The position numbers and the translations under genes were made by a program. DNA of 64,000 nucleotides, from positions 124,001 to 188,000 of the forward strand of contig NZ_JAOVZN010000007.1 of assembly GCF_025717045.1 (NCBI RefSeq). The letters are read 5' to 3'. This DNA is from Flavobacterium sp. SH_e (GTDB lineage Bacteria > Bacteroidota > Bacteroidia > Flavobacteriales > Flavobacteriaceae). Positions 1-9,380 of this stretch are shown piece by piece (the stretch's first letter is position 1; every line of letters begins with the position of its first letter). The notes beneath the pieces were generated by a model. The model was not told the DNA's origin and ran no database searches. It worked only from the letters and a program-made list of their open reading frames with translations.

Positions 1-83
1 TGTGCTTTTTTAATTTTTGCTTGGATTATCTCTTTGAACTCTGCTAAATCTGCATCAGAGTATCTTGTAATTTCATCTATCAT
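1..83 (-). CDS. DksA/TraR-type zinc-finger regulator, N-terminal fragment cut by the window edge
   Basis: On the minus strand an ATG at 83 opens a frame that runs off the window. The 27 visible residues begin MIDEITRYSDADLAEF and are rich in acidic and helical residues, as in the N-terminal coiled coil of DksA/TraR-like proteins. In Flavobacterium a small DksA/TraR-type gene normally follows ileS and precedes lspA, and this frame starts only 7 nt after the ileS stop, so co-transcription is likely. The zinc-finger part lies outside the window, so the family call rests on the N-terminus and synteny. Confidence 0.6.
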   Translation of the reverse strand, partial: MIDEITRYSDADLAEFKEIIQAKIKKA

Positions 84-90
84 TTTCTAA

Positions 91-3000
91 CTATTTTGAA
101 ATTAATATAATGGTTCTAATATCATCAAACTCAATTTCTGTGCCGTTTTCTAACGTGTCAGCAAAAACAAGTTCGTCTGTTAATGTTTCAGACTTAATAT
201 AGTCTTCGTTTTTTGAAACTGCATCTTCTAAAATACCGTTTCTTTTTATTTGAACTTTAATCTTATCCGTAACCTCAAATCCTGAATCTTTACGGATGTT
301 TTGTATTCTATTTACTAATTCTCTGGCGATACCTTCGTTTTTCAATTCTTCGGTAAGAGTAATATCAAGCGCAACTGTTATTCCGTTTGAATTAGCAACT
401 AACCATCCTTCGATATCTTGTGATGTAATTTCTACATCTTCTAGTGATAAAGTTACACTATTTCCTGCAATAACAATATCTAGCGTTCCTTGCTTGTCTA
501 ATTGATTAATCTGATCTGCAGAAAAACCTTGTATCTCCTTAGAAATCAGACCCATATCTTTTCCAAAACGTGGTCCAAGAGCCTTAAAATTAGGCTTAAT
601 CTGTTTTACCAAAATACCCGACGCATCGTCTAAAAGTTCGATTTCTTTAACATTTACCTCAGCTTTTACAAGGTCAGAAATCGCTTCGATTTCAGCACGC
701 TGATTGTCGTCAAGTACTGGAATCATTACCTTTTGCAAAGGTTGACGAACTTTTATCATCTCTTTTTTACGCAGTGATAAAACCAAAGATGAGATAGTTT
801 GCGCCTTCTGCATTTTACTTTCCAACGTTTTATTAACAAAGTTTTCGACAAATTTTGGGAATTCAGCCAAGTGAACACTAGCAAAATCCTCGGTTCCCGT
901 AGATGATGTCAAATCTCTGTATAATTTATCCATAAAAAATGGAGCTACTGGAGCGCTCAATTTGCTTATAGTTAACAAACAAGTATAAAGCGTTTGGTAA
1001 GCCGCAATTTTATCTTTAGCGTATTCTCCTTTCCAGAAACGACGACGGCATAAACGAACGTACCAGTTACTTAAGTTTTCCTGAACGAAGTCAGAAATTG
1101 CTCTTGTAGCTTTCGTTGGCTCATAATCTTCATAACATTCATCAACGAATTTGATTAAAGAATGTAATTCAGAAATAATCCATTGATCGATCTCTGGTCT
1201 TTCGTTTAACGGAATTTCAGCTTCAGCATATTTAAATCCGTCGATGTTAGCATATAACGAGAAGAATGAATATGTGTTGTATAAAGTTCCAAAGAATTTA
1301 CGTTTAACCTCAGCAATTCCTTCAAGGTCAAACTTCAAGTTATCCCACGGATTTGCATTCATAATCATATACCAACGTGTAGCATCAGGACCGTTTTCTG
1401 CAATGGTCTTAAACGGGTCTATAGTATTTCCTTTACTCTTAGACATTTTAATTCCGTTTTTATCCAAAACAAGACCGTTTGAAACTACGTTTTTATATGC
1501 GATTTTATCAAAAACCAAAGTTCCGATAGCGTGTAAAGTATAAAACCATCCACGAGTTTGATCTACACCTTCAGCAATGAAATTCGCTGGAAAATCTTTG
1601 TTTCCGTCAATTTTATCTTTGTTTTCAAAAGGATAGTGCCATTGTGCATAAGGCATTGCTCCAGAATCGAACCAAACGTCGATTAGATCACTTTCGCGCT
1701 TCATTGGTTTTCCAGAAGCTGAAACCAAAGTGATAGCATCAACAACATTTTTGTGCAAATCGATTAAATCATAATTTGATTCAGACATATTTCCGATTTC
1801 AAATCCTTTAAACGGATTTTCTTTTTGGAAACCTGCTTCGATCGATTTTTCGATTGCATTGTACAATTCTTCAACAGAACCGATAATAACTTCTTCCGTT
1901 TTATCTTCTGTTCTCCAAATTGGCAACGGAATACCCCAATATCTAGAACGAGATAAGTTCCAATCATTAGCATTTTTAAGCCAATTTCCAAAACGTCCTT
2001 CACCAGTAGATTTAGGTTTCCAATTGATAGTTTCGTTCAGGTCGAACATTCTATCTTTTACATCGGTTACTTTGATGAACCATGAATCTAGAGGATAGTA
2101 TAATAACGGCTCATCTGTTCTCCAGCTGTGTGGATAACTGTGCACGTATTTTTCAACTTTAAAAGCTTTGTTTTCTTCTTTCAGACGAATAGCGATTTCA
2201 ACATCTACAGATTTCTCTGGAGCTTGTCCCGCATCGTAATATTCGTTTTTAACATATTTACCAGCTAAATCCCCAACATGAGAAGTGAATTTACCTTGTA
2301 AGTCAACTAAAGGTACTGCAGTTCCGTTTTCGTCCAAAACCAACATTGGCGGAACTTCTGGTTTTGCTTCTTTTGCTACTTTAGCATCATCTGCTCCAAA
2401 AGTCGGTGCTGTATGCACGATTCCTGTTCCGTCTTCTGTTGTAACGAAATCACCAGAAATTACTCTAAATGCATTTTCAGCATTTTGATATGGCAACACG
2501 TAAGGCAATAATTGTTCGTAACGGATTTCTACTAAATCTGCACCTTTTGCTTCAGTTAAGATTTTATATGGCAATTTTTTGTCGCCATTTTTCACATTGT
2601 CAAAATCAGCGTCATCTTCACTTACAAAATATCCTTTTCCGAATTGTTTTCCAACTAAGTTTTTAGCCAAAATCACATTGATTGGCTCAAAAGTATATTG
2701 ATTGAAAGTTTTTACTAAAACATAATCGATTTTTGGACCAACTGTCAAAGCGGTATTTGACGGAAGCGTCCAAGGAGTTGTCGTCCAAGCTAAAATGTGG
2801 ATATCTCCAAAACCTTGCAAGAATGAAGGCAAAGTTTCTGGAAGTGTTTTAAACTGCGCTACAATTGTAGTATCAGTTACATCACGGTAAGCTCCAGGCT
2901 GATTTACCTCGTGAGAAGATAGTCCTGTTCCTGCTTTTGGAGAATATGGCTGAATTGTGTATCCTTTATACAACAAACCTTTATCATAGATTTGTTTCAA

Positions 3001-3492
3001 AAGCCACCAAACAGATTCCATATATTTCGGTTTATAAGTCACATACGGATCTTCCATATCTACCCAATAACCCATTTTTTCGGTCAAATCATTCCATACG
3101 TCGGTATAACGCATAACGGTTTTTTTACACGCTTCGTTATATTCTTCAATCGAAATTGTTTTACCAATATCTTCTTTTGTAATTCCTAATTCTTTTTCGG
3201 TTCCTAATTCTACAGGCAAACCGTGAGTATCCCATCCGGCTTTTCTTTTTACCTGAAAACCTTTCTGAGTTTTATATCTGCAAAAAATATCTTTAATCGC
3301 ACGTGCCATTACGTGGTGAATTCCAGGTAATCCGTTTGCTGAAGGCGGACCTTCAAAAAATACGAAAGGCTCAGCTCCTTCGCGAGTTGTTACACTCTTT
3401 TCAAATATATTTTCTTTCTTCCAAAAATCAAGAACTTCAGACGCTACAGTTGGTAAGTCAAGTCCTTTGTATTCAGTAAATTTTGTACTCAT
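91..3492 (-). CDS. ileS: Isoleucyl-tRNA synthetase, long eukaryote-like type (IleRS2)
   Basis: Charges tRNA-Ile with isoleucine in the cytoplasm. The protein has 1133 residues, longer than the roughly 930 of the E. coli type and typical of the eukaryote-like IleRS2 class. The class I nucleotide-binding signature is at residues 48-60 (GPPSANGLPGIHH). It reads G-I-H-H where the canonical motif is H-x-G-H, so positions 1 and 3 are swapped. The KMSKS loop is intact at residues 682-686, and the editing (CP1) insertion and a long C-terminal anticodon-binding part are present. IleRS2 enzymes with the GxHH swap have been reported as mupirocin hyper-resistant. The start at 3492 gives the normal N-terminus MSTKFTEYKGLDLP. 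The next gene, a DksA/TraR-like one, follows after 7 nt. Confidence 0.97.
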   Translation of the reverse strand: MSTKFTEYKGLDLPTVASEVLDFWKKENIFEKSVTTREGAEPFVFFEGPPSANGLPGIHHVMARAIKDIFCRYKTQKGFQVKRKAGWDTHGLPVELGTEKELGITKEDIGKTISIEEYNEACKKTVMRYTDVWNDLTEKMGYWVDMEDPYVTYKPKYMESVWWLLKQIYDKGLLYKGYTIQPYSPKAGTGLSSHEVNQPGAYRDVTDTTIVAQFKTLPETLPSFLQGFGDIHILAWTTTPWTLPSNTALTVGPKIDYVLVKTFNQYTFEPINVILAKNLVGKQFGKGYFVSEDDADFDNVKNGDKKLPYKILTEAKGADLVEIRYEQLLPYVLPYQNAENAFRVISGDFVTTEDGTGIVHTAPTFGADDAKVAKEAKPEVPPMLVLDENGTAVPLVDLQGKFTSHVGDLAGKYVKNEYYDAGQAPEKSVDVEIAIRLKEENKAFKVEKYVHSYPHSWRTDEPLLYYPLDSWFIKVTDVKDRMFDLNETINWKPKSTGEGRFGNWLKNANDWNLSRSRYWGIPLPIWRTEDKTEEVIIGSVEELYNAIEKSIEAGFQKENPFKGFEIGNMSESNYDLIDLHKNVVDAITLVSASGKPMKRESDLIDVWFDSGAMPYAQWHYPFENKDKIDGNKDFPANFIAEGVDQTRGWFYTLHAIGTLVFDKIAYKNVVSNGLVLDKNGIKMSKSKGNTIDPFKTIAENGPDATRWYMIMNANPWDNLKFDLEGIAEVKRKFFGTLYNTYSFFSLYANIDGFKYAEAEIPLNERPEIDQWIISELHSLIKFVDECYEDYEPTKATRAISDFVQENLSNWYVRLCRRRFWKGEYAKDKIAAYQTLYTCLLTISKLSAPVAPFFMDKLYRDLTSSTGTEDFASVHLAEFPKFVENFVNKTLESKMQKAQTISSLVLSLRKKEMIKVRQPLQKVMIPVLDDNQRAEIEAISDLVKAEVNVKEIELLDDASGILVKQIKPNFKALGPRFGKDMGLISKEIQGFSADQINQLDKQGTLDIVIAGNSVTLSLEDVEITSQDIEGWLVANSNGITVALDITLTEELKNEGIARELVNRIQNIRKDSGFEVTDKIKVQIKRNGILEDAVSKNEDYIKSETLTDELVFADTLENGTEIEFDDIRTIILISK

Positions 3493-3622
3493 TTTATCCT
3501 TTTCTTAAACGAGGTGCGAAAGTAAGGAATTTTGAGGAAAATAGAGAAAAGATAACGGAAAAAAGACTGGTTTCAGGAAATTTCAAGTAGATTCCGCAAT
3601 AAATATTGTTGTTTTTATTGAT

Positions 3623-4336
3623 TTAAGAGAAAACTTCTTTTAAAATCTCTAAAGATTTAGGTTTTTTGAATCCGTCCAAATGCAAACTATAGTAATCAAT
3701 TAAGATTTTCAGCAGGATTTGTCTTTCCAAAACATGAAAGATTTTTTGATCGTTATCGAATTTTAAATCCAAAAGCTTTTTAAACAAATTTGTTTCGTGT
3801 TCAGACAAAACATTTCCATTTTGAAAAAGTGTAAAAACACCTTCATTCATTTCAAAAAAAGGAAGATTATTTTCTGAAAGATCCGGATAAAAACCAAGAT
3901 ATTTTGTAATTTCCAAAAGTAGAATTAAATGGAAATTAGAAATTTCATCATGATGATCGAGCCAAGTCAGTGCGGTTTCTAAAAACAGAAAAAGCTGTTC
4001 GTTTTTTTCTTCTTCTTGAATGGAATGATGCAGCATTTCTGACAGAAACATTACCATCGTACTTTTTACAATATCAGTATGAATGCTTTGAAACGGAACA
4101 GCACTTTTTATTTCTTTAAAATTCTCTAAAGTGCCTTTGTTTTTATGAACCGCTTCAATTTCTAAAATTGAAAATGGCTGAAAATAGGCAATCTTCTGAC
4201 TTGCTTTTCTGCTCGAAAAAGCATCGCGTACAAAATAAGATTTCAATCCGCTTGAAAGTGTAAAGCATTTTACGATCAAGCTTTTTTCCTGAAATTTTAA
4301 AGACGAAATTACTATGGCTTTGGTTTTGACGAGCAA
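3623..4336 (-). CDS. recO: DNA repair protein RecO, probable TTG start
   Basis: Recombination mediator that helps load RecA in the RecFOR pathway. The N-terminal OB-fold sequence (LVKTKAIVISSLKFQEKS), followed by a helical domain with little strong motif content, matches flavobacterial RecO. The open frame extends to an ATG at 4360, but that adds a lysine-rich stretch (MKQKKTKI) made of a poly-A run. The family usually begins MLVKTKA, which here corresponds to a TTG codon at 4334-4336 and gives 237 residues. I therefore choose the TTG start, though the ATG at 4360 cannot be excluded. It lies downstream of porZ on the same strand, separated by a GTTTCAA word repeat. Confidence 0.85.
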   Translation of the reverse strand: MLVKTKAIVISSLKFQEKSLIVKCFTLSSGLKSYFVRDAFSSRKASQKIAYFQPFSILEIEAVHKNKGTLENFKEIKSAVPFQSIHTDIVKSTMVMFLSEMLHHSIQEEEKNEQLFLFLETALTWLDHHDEISNFHLILLLEITKYLGFYPDLSENNLPFFEMNEGVFTLFQNGNVLSEHETNLFKKLLDLKFDNDQKIFHVLERQILLKILIDYYSLHLDGFKKPKSLEILKEVFS

Positions 4337-4351
4337 TATTTTTGTTTTTTT

Positions 4352-4412
4352 TTGTTTCAAGTTTCAAGTTTCAAGTTTCAAGTTTCAGGTTTTGAACTGA
4401 AAACTGAGACTG
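4352..4412. repeat. Tandem GTTTCAA words and CTGAAAACTGAG words between recO and porZ
   Basis: The gap holds four near-tandem copies of AGTTTCA followed by GAACTGAAAACTGAGACTGC. The same words recur in other gaps of the window (15,756-15,824; 55,061-55,170; 60,427-60,482; 63,465-63,530), usually as inverted pairs. No gene or promoter is evident inside. Confidence 0.6.
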
Positions 4413-4423
4413 CGACTGAATAC

Positions 4424-6706
4424 TTAACGAATAATCATCACTTTTTTTACTTTAGTTTCTCCTCCGTCTTGCGCAGAAATAAAAACCATATAAACTCCAG
4501 AAGCTACTTTGTATTTTCCAAAAGCAGTTGTATCCCATTCGATTGTTCCACCAGAAGAAGTTATTTCGAAGACTAAATTCCCTTCAATATCTGTGATTTT
4601 GACATTTGCTTTATCAATTAATCCAGCGACTTTAACGGTTCCTGTATAAGTTGGACGAACTGGATTTGGATACACATATACATTACTCAAATCATCGTTT
4701 GCATCTGTTGAAATTCCATTAAAAGAAACTAAACCTTTATTGGTTGCAATAAAAACCTCTCCAGTTTTACCGTTTATTTTAATATCATTTATATAATTGC
4801 TTGGCAACGGAGAATTATTTATGGTAAAATGATATTTTGTTTCCTGTCCGTTTGATGAAACCATAAAAACACCCGAATCTGCTGTTCCAATCCATTTATT
4901 GTTTGCCCCATCGACAGCAATAGAAGTAACAAATTGCTCATACATTAATTCTTGCGCCAAATTATCCTCAGTAATAATAATTGCATTTGCTTTTAATTGG
5001 CTTTCTGACTGAAAATTGCTAACATTCGATAAAACTCTCAACCCTTTTGTTGTTCCTATCCAAAGCTGATTTTTTGTATCTATCGCCAAAGTTCGAACAT
5101 CTTCTACTGGTAAATTTCCTTCATCGGTACCAGATGTCATTTTCTTAAATGTATTAGTAGTTTCATTAAAACCAACTACTCCATCTCTATTGGTTCCAAT
5201 CCATTTTACATTATTCTTATCTACAACTATACTAGAATAGCTGCTAGATTCTGGATTGATCAAAATTGAAGACATTGCATAACTGCCCCATTGTCCATTT
5301 GTTTTTAATACTTTTAGACCATTTTTAATTCGGCTATTAGTGACCCAAAGATTTCCTGTTTTATCAAAAGCGGTTGCATTAATACGCACATCAATATAAT
5401 CTGGACCTTCTGTTGTAATAGATTCCAATCCGCTGTTTGTCTCATTGTATAAAAAATTCGGAACATCATCTTCAACTTTCAGCAAACCAGAAAAGAACGA
5501 ACTTGCATAAACTTGCTTTTCGTTGTTTGGGTTCACAAGAATTCTTGTAATTGATTTTGCGTCATAAACTTCAGAATAAGGAATGTTCAACCAACCCGAA
5601 GCATTGTATTTGCTAATTCCATAACTATCCAAACTATAAGGATTATAAGAAGCATCGTAGTCACCATAAACCGCCCACAAAACATTGGCAGTTGCATCTA
5701 ATGAAAAAATGTTATTACGAAAAGGTCCTGCTGGCGTTGTACTTGCAAATGCCGAAGCCGTACTTAATGTAGAACCAAATAATCCGTTTTCTTTTGTTCC
5801 AATAAAAAGCTGATCTCCAATTGCCGTTGCACACGAAAAACTCAGCGTATTATTTAAAACCTGTGTATTTGTAATTTGTCTATTCAAAACCATCTGATTA
5901 TTGTAGACATAAACAGTGCTGGCCGTTGTAATAAATAAATTATGATTTTTAGCTCTCATATCAACAGAAGCCTGAGGCAATTGAGAAAAACCTACAAATG
6001 TACTTGCGTTAAATCGATGAATATAGCCAGAATCGTTTACAGCAATAAGTTCTGTATCCAAAGCTTCTACACTTGACCAACTTCCAGTATTTACTACCGA
6101 CCATTGATTATAATCTATTAAATTAGGATTGGTACTATCTGCTTTTCTTATACCGCTTGTAGTTGCTGCGAAAATAAATCCGTTAAAAAAAGTAGTTTGT
6201 TTTACACTGATTTCAGCTCCATTGTCTCCAATAAAATAAGTATCTCCAAATTGAGAAGTAGTTAAATTGAATTGTACAATTCCGAAATCGCAAGAAACAT
6301 AAATCAAACCATTGTATTCCATAAAATGATTGATCTTTTTTGTATTTGCTGGGAGTTGTTTATTAATTATATCTACAACTTTTAATATGCTTCCATCAGT
6401 TTCATTGATTAAAATCATCAAACCGTTCTCGTAACCGATAATAGTTTTTTTGAAAGCTTCACTATAATAGACCGCTGAAATAGTTTGTCCCGATAATCCA
6501 TCAACTGTAGTTGTTGTTTTTAGAACATTAGTTGAAATATTTTTAGAAAACAAAGCATTCTCTGATGCTGCGAATACGCTAGTGGAAGATTCTGAAACAT
6601 CTTTTATTTCATTAAACGAAAAATATCCCTGCCAAGACAACTTACCCTGAGCTTGGCAAAATTGAATTAGAACTAAAAATAGACCGCAGAAGAATGTTTT
6701 TTTCAT
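4424..6706 (-). CDS. porZ: PorZ-like type IX secretion protein: beta-propellers plus T9SS sorting domain
   Basis: Component of the type IX secretion attachment complex. PorZ works with PorU at the outer membrane to anchor cargo. The protein has 760 residues and begins with a signal peptide (MKKTFFCGLFLVLIQFCQAQ). Two-component-regulator-type propeller repeats follow (for example NKWIGTADSGVFMVSSNG, QLWIGTTKGLRVLSN, VKWIGTNRDGVVGFN). It ends with a type A C-terminal sorting domain from about residue 670 (VYVYPNPVRPTYTGTVKV to KVKKVMIIR). Its place directly upstream of recO is the usual flavobacterial order. A transcript would run from porZ into recO. The family call is firm and the gene symbol follows from architecture and synteny. 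Confidence 0.88.
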   Translation of the reverse strand: MKKTFFCGLFLVLIQFCQAQGKLSWQGYFSFNEIKDVSESSTSVFAASENALFSKNISTNVLKTTTTVDGLSGQTISAVYYSEAFKKTIIGYENGLMILINETDGSILKVVDIINKQLPANTKKINHFMEYNGLIYVSCDFGIVQFNLTTSQFGDTYFIGDNGAEISVKQTTFFNGFIFAATTSGIRKADSTNPNLIDYNQWSVVNTGSWSSVEALDTELIAVNDSGYIHRFNASTFVGFSQLPQASVDMRAKNHNLFITTASTVYVYNNQMVLNRQITNTQVLNNTLSFSCATAIGDQLFIGTKENGLFGSTLSTASAFASTTPAGPFRNNIFSLDATANVLWAVYGDYDASYNPYSLDSYGISKYNASGWLNIPYSEVYDAKSITRILVNPNNEKQVYASSFFSGLLKVEDDVPNFLYNETNSGLESITTEGPDYIDVRINATAFDKTGNLWVTNSRIKNGLKVLKTNGQWGSYAMSSILINPESSSYSSIVVDKNNVKWIGTNRDGVVGFNETTNTFKKMTSGTDEGNLPVEDVRTLAIDTKNQLWIGTTKGLRVLSNVSNFQSESQLKANAIIITEDNLAQELMYEQFVTSIAVDGANNKWIGTADSGVFMVSSNGQETKYHFTINNSPLPSNYINDIKINGKTGEVFIATNKGLVSFNGISTDANDDLSNVYVYPNPVRPTYTGTVKVAGLIDKANVKITDIEGNLVFEITSSGGTIEWDTTAFGKYKVASGVYMVFISAQDGGETKVKKVMIIR

Positions 6707-6771
6707 TATTAATGTATTCGGATAGACAAATATACTACAAACGAGAATTATTTAATTTTTGATATAAATAA

Positions 6772-6822
6772 AAATGCCTTCGAGATATCTTAATAAAGAT
6801 AACTGAAGGCATTTCTATAATT
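6772..6822 (-). terminator. Rho-independent terminator of gdhA
   Basis: A perfect 10-bp stem joins 6772-6781 (AAATGCCTTC) to 6805-6814. Read on the minus strand it follows the gdhA stop at 6834 and leads into a T-rich tract (TTTTTATTTATATC), as expected for an intrinsic terminator separating gdhA from porZ. Confidence 0.85.
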
Positions 6823-6833
6823 ATAACTAAGTT

Positions 6834-8177
6834 TTAAACGACACCTTGCGCAAGCATAGCGTCGGCAACTTTTACAAATCCAGCGATGTTTGCTCCTTTT
6901 ACGTAGTTTACATATCCGTCTTCTTCTGCACCATATTTTTTACATTGGTTATGAATTCCGATCATGATTTCTTTCAATCTTAAATCTACTTCTTCACTAG
7001 TCCAGTTTAAACGAATAGAGTTTTGAGTCATTTCCAATCCAGAAGCAGCAACACCACCAGCGTTAGCCGCTTTTCCTGGAGCAAATAGTACTTTATTATC
7101 TAAGAAAAGTTTGATTGCATCTAAAGTAGAAGGCATATTAGCTGCTTCAGTAACGCAAAGAACTCCGTTGTCAATTAATTTCTTAGCATCATCTCCGTTC
7201 AATTCATTTTGAGTGGCACATGGAATTGCGATATCTACTTTTACTTCCCAAGGACTTTTCCCTTTATGGAATATTGCATTTGGATATTTTTCAAGATATC
7301 TTTCTGCTCTATTATCTCCTGTTGCTCTCATTTCAAGCATGTGGTCGATTTTTTCTCCAGAAATTCCTTCTTCATCATAAATATAACCATCAGGTCCAGA
7401 AATAGTAACTACTTTACCTCCAAGTTCATTTACTTTCAAGGCAACACCCCAAGCTACATTTCCGAATCCAGAAATAGCAACTCTTTTACCTTTAATTTCA
7501 TGCCCAATAGTACGAAGCATTTGATCAGTAAAATAAACTACTCCATATCCTGTAGCTTCTGGTCTAATTAATGAACCACCGTAAGCCAAACCTTTTCCAG
7601 TTAAAACTCCAGTAAATTCATTTCTAATTCTTTTATATTGTCCAAATAAATATCCGATTTCACGAGCACCAACACCAATATCTCCAGCAGGAACGTCAAG
7701 GTCTGGACCAATGTGACGACATAATTCTGTCATAAAAGATTGGCAGAAACGCATAATTTCGCCATCTGATTTTCCTTCTGGATCAAAATCAGAACCACCT
7801 TTTCCACCACCCATTGGAAGTGTAGTTAAACTATTTTTAAATACTTGTTCGAAAGCAAGGAATTTTAAGACTGATAAATTTACTGTATGATGAAATCTAA
7901 TTCCTCCTTTATAAGGTCCAATTGCAGAGTTCATCTGAATTCTAAAACCTCTATTTACAATAATTTCTCCCTTATCGTCTACCCACGGAACTCTAAATAT
8001 AATTGATCTCTCCGGTTCAGCGATTCTTAGAAGTATATTCTTTCCATCGTATTTTTTACGTTCAGATATAAAAGGAATTACAGTTTCTGCAAATTCTCTA
8101 ACCGCTTGAAGAAATTCTGGTTCGTTTGGATTTTTCGACTCAATTAGAGCCATAAATTCATTTATTTTTTGTTCCAT
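6834..8177 (-). CDS. gdhA: NADP-type glutamate dehydrogenase
   Basis: Catalyses reversible reductive amination of 2-oxoglutarate to glutamate, a main entry point of ammonia. The 447 residues fit the hexameric 50-kDa class. The substrate-binding segment GPYKGGIRFH is at residues 87-96, and the catalytic lysine is K126 within PMGGGKGGSDFDP. The Rossmann dinucleotide segment (VAISGFGNVAWG) lies in the C-terminal half. The start at 8177 gives the usual N-terminus MEQKINEFMALIESKNP. A -7-like box TATCTTTG reads on the minus strand at 8267-8274, with the palindrome GAAAACGTTTTC in the leader at 8244-8255. A terminator follows at 6772-6814, so the gene is probably monocistronic. Confidence 0.97.
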   Translation of the reverse strand: MEQKINEFMALIESKNPNEPEFLQAVREFAETVIPFISERKKYDGKNILLRIAEPERSIIFRVPWVDDKGEIIVNRGFRIQMNSAIGPYKGGIRFHHTVNLSVLKFLAFEQVFKNSLTTLPMGGGKGGSDFDPEGKSDGEIMRFCQSFMTELCRHIGPDLDVPAGDIGVGAREIGYLFGQYKRIRNEFTGVLTGKGLAYGGSLIRPEATGYGVVYFTDQMLRTIGHEIKGKRVAISGFGNVAWGVALKVNELGGKVVTISGPDGYIYDEEGISGEKIDHMLEMRATGDNRAERYLEKYPNAIFHKGKSPWEVKVDIAIPCATQNELNGDDAKKLIDNGVLCVTEAANMPSTLDAIKLFLDNKVLFAPGKAANAGGVAASGLEMTQNSIRLNWTSEEVDLRLKEIMIGIHNQCKKYGAEEDGYVNYVKGANIAGFVKVADAMLAQGVV

Positions 8178-8243
8178 TTTGAAATAAATTTTTCAGATAA
8201 TTTGATTTAATTCCTATTCTTATAAATAAGAAATTATGTTTAA

Positions 8244-8255
8244 GAAAACGTTTTC
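8244..8255. promoter_or_regulatory. Palindrome GAAAACGTTTTC in the gdhA leader, LacI-type operator candidate
   Basis: Perfect 12-bp palindrome between the gdhA -7 box and its start codon. Its shape resembles LacI-family operators. A 13-nt match (AAAACGTTTTCGT) also occurs upstream of pgi at 39,240-39,252. That a regulator binds here is an inference from symmetry and recurrence. Confidence 0.3.
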
Positions 8256-8447
8256 GTTTTAACACACAAAGATATATCAAATAATGATTCGATGTTATAT
8301 TTTTCACTTTTTTGAAGCGATTTGTGTTTTTTTCAAATATTACAAAAAAACACATTTTACATGTAGGTGTTTACATATAAATCACCTTTTAAAAGTTAGT
8401 AAATTAAGTATTTTGATACTTATTTTTCAATACAGCAATTTAATATT

Positions 8448-8476
8448 TTGAATCGATTAGGTTTTTTATATATTTG
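8448..8476 (+). promoter_or_regulatory. Bacteroidota-type promoter for the 8,501 outer-membrane protein gene
   Basis: TTG at 8448-8450 is followed after 18 nt by TATATTTG at 8469-8476. This matches the flavobacterial TTG / TAnnTTTG consensus, 24 nt before the start codon. Confidence 0.75.
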
Positions 8477-8500
8477 CCGAGATTTGTAAGCCCCTAAAAA

Positions 8501-9295
8501 ATGCCTAAACACCTATTTATCACATTATTTGCCATCTTTGGTATATCAACCGTAGCATCAGCGCAGTCGGACCTAGCTCAAGAGATAGGAATATTTGCAG
8601 GACCAGTTACATTACAGTCAGATTTTGGTGAAAGACATAACGTTGACACCAATGTTGGGAATACTGGTTTTGGAGTTGGAATTATGCATTTCATAAACTT
8701 TTCTGCAGCCAACAATAGAGAGAGCTTCTTTACAGAGCACTTTAAAGTTAGGTCAGAATTGTCTTTTAGTAAAACAACTTTGAAGCACTTTGGAGAGTGG
8801 GTTGAAAGAAAACCTGACGGAGTATTTGCTCAACAATTAAAGAACATGCATGCAAGTTCTTCTGTAGTAAATCTTGGTGCTCAATTGGAATTTTCGCCTT
8901 TCATGAAAATTCATGATTTTGAAAACACAATTGGTAGCTTCAGTCCGTATGGAAGTTTAGGATTTCAAGTAAGTTATTATTCAACTAAAGTTGGATCTCA
9001 TTTAGGAGATATTACTCTTCCTAATGTTACTCCTGGAAAATACTTAACTCCATCTGACGGACGTGCGCATGGGTTTTCTACAGAAACTGGTGTAGCTTTA
9101 TCTGCAACAGCTGCTGTCGGCGTTCATTATAAATTAACTGAAATGAGCGATTTAATGTTTGAAACTCGTTTCCAAATGTACAACTCAGACTGGATTGATG
9201 GTTTAAATCCAAATAAAGATATTTATAAAGAAAACAAATCTAACGACTGGCAGGTTTGGTTTAACTTTGGATATATTTACTATTTAGAATTCTAA
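8501..9295 (+). CDS. Secreted outer-membrane beta-barrel-like protein conserved in Flavobacterium (THC0290_0291-like)
   Basis: Function unknown. The 264 residues start with a signal peptide (MPKHLFITLFAIFGISTVASA, cleavage near residue 21). They continue with alternating amphipathic strands, glycine and aromatic residues, and end in a C-terminal aromatic strand (WFNFGYIYYLEF), the usual end of an outer-membrane barrel. I recall flavobacterial proteins annotated as the THC0290_0291 family beside gdhA, and the layout here fits. It has its own promoter at 8448-8476 and a terminator at 9322-9365, so it is probably transcribed alone. No enzymatic motif is visible. Confidence 0.8.
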   Translation: MPKHLFITLFAIFGISTVASAQSDLAQEIGIFAGPVTLQSDFGERHNVDTNVGNTGFGVGIMHFINFSAANNRESFFTEHFKVRSELSFSKTTLKHFGEWVERKPDGVFAQQLKNMHASSSVVNLGAQLEFSPFMKIHDFENTIGSFSPYGSLGFQVSYYSTKVGSHLGDITLPNVTPGKYLTPSDGRAHGFSTETGVALSATAAVGVHYKLTEMSDLMFETRFQMYNSDWIDGLNPNKDIYKENKSNDWQVWFNFGYIYYLEF

Positions 9296-9321
9296 AAAAC
9301 ACTCTAAATTTCAAAATATAA

Positions 9322-9370
9322 AAAATCCCAAATTTCCAATTTTACTTTTGGAATTTTGGGATTTTTTTTA
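9322..9370. terminator. Bidirectional terminator between the outer-membrane protein gene and metB
   Basis: A long stem (9322-9339 with 9348-9365, one mismatch) built on AAAATCCCAAATTTCCAA is flanked by A-runs on one side and T-runs on the other, so it can end both converging transcripts. A close relative of the same sequence ends the Bat operon at 24,473-24,511. Confidence 0.85.
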
Positions 9371-9380
9371 TTGCTTATTT

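Larger units (their letters stand above)
8178..8500. other. Divergent intergenic region with promoters for gdhA and the 8,501 gene
   Basis: This 323-nt gap holds no convincing gene. It contains the gdhA -7-like box (minus strand, 8267-8274), the 12-bp palindrome GAAAACGTTTTC at 8244-8255, and a strong plus-strand promoter at 8448-8476. The remainder is AT-rich sequence without clear structure. Confidence 0.7.

Noticed and set aside
8158..8355. A 65-codon frame upstream of gdhA
   Set aside because: It overlaps the gdhA start and its promoter region and has no recognisable features; it is better explained as leader DNA.
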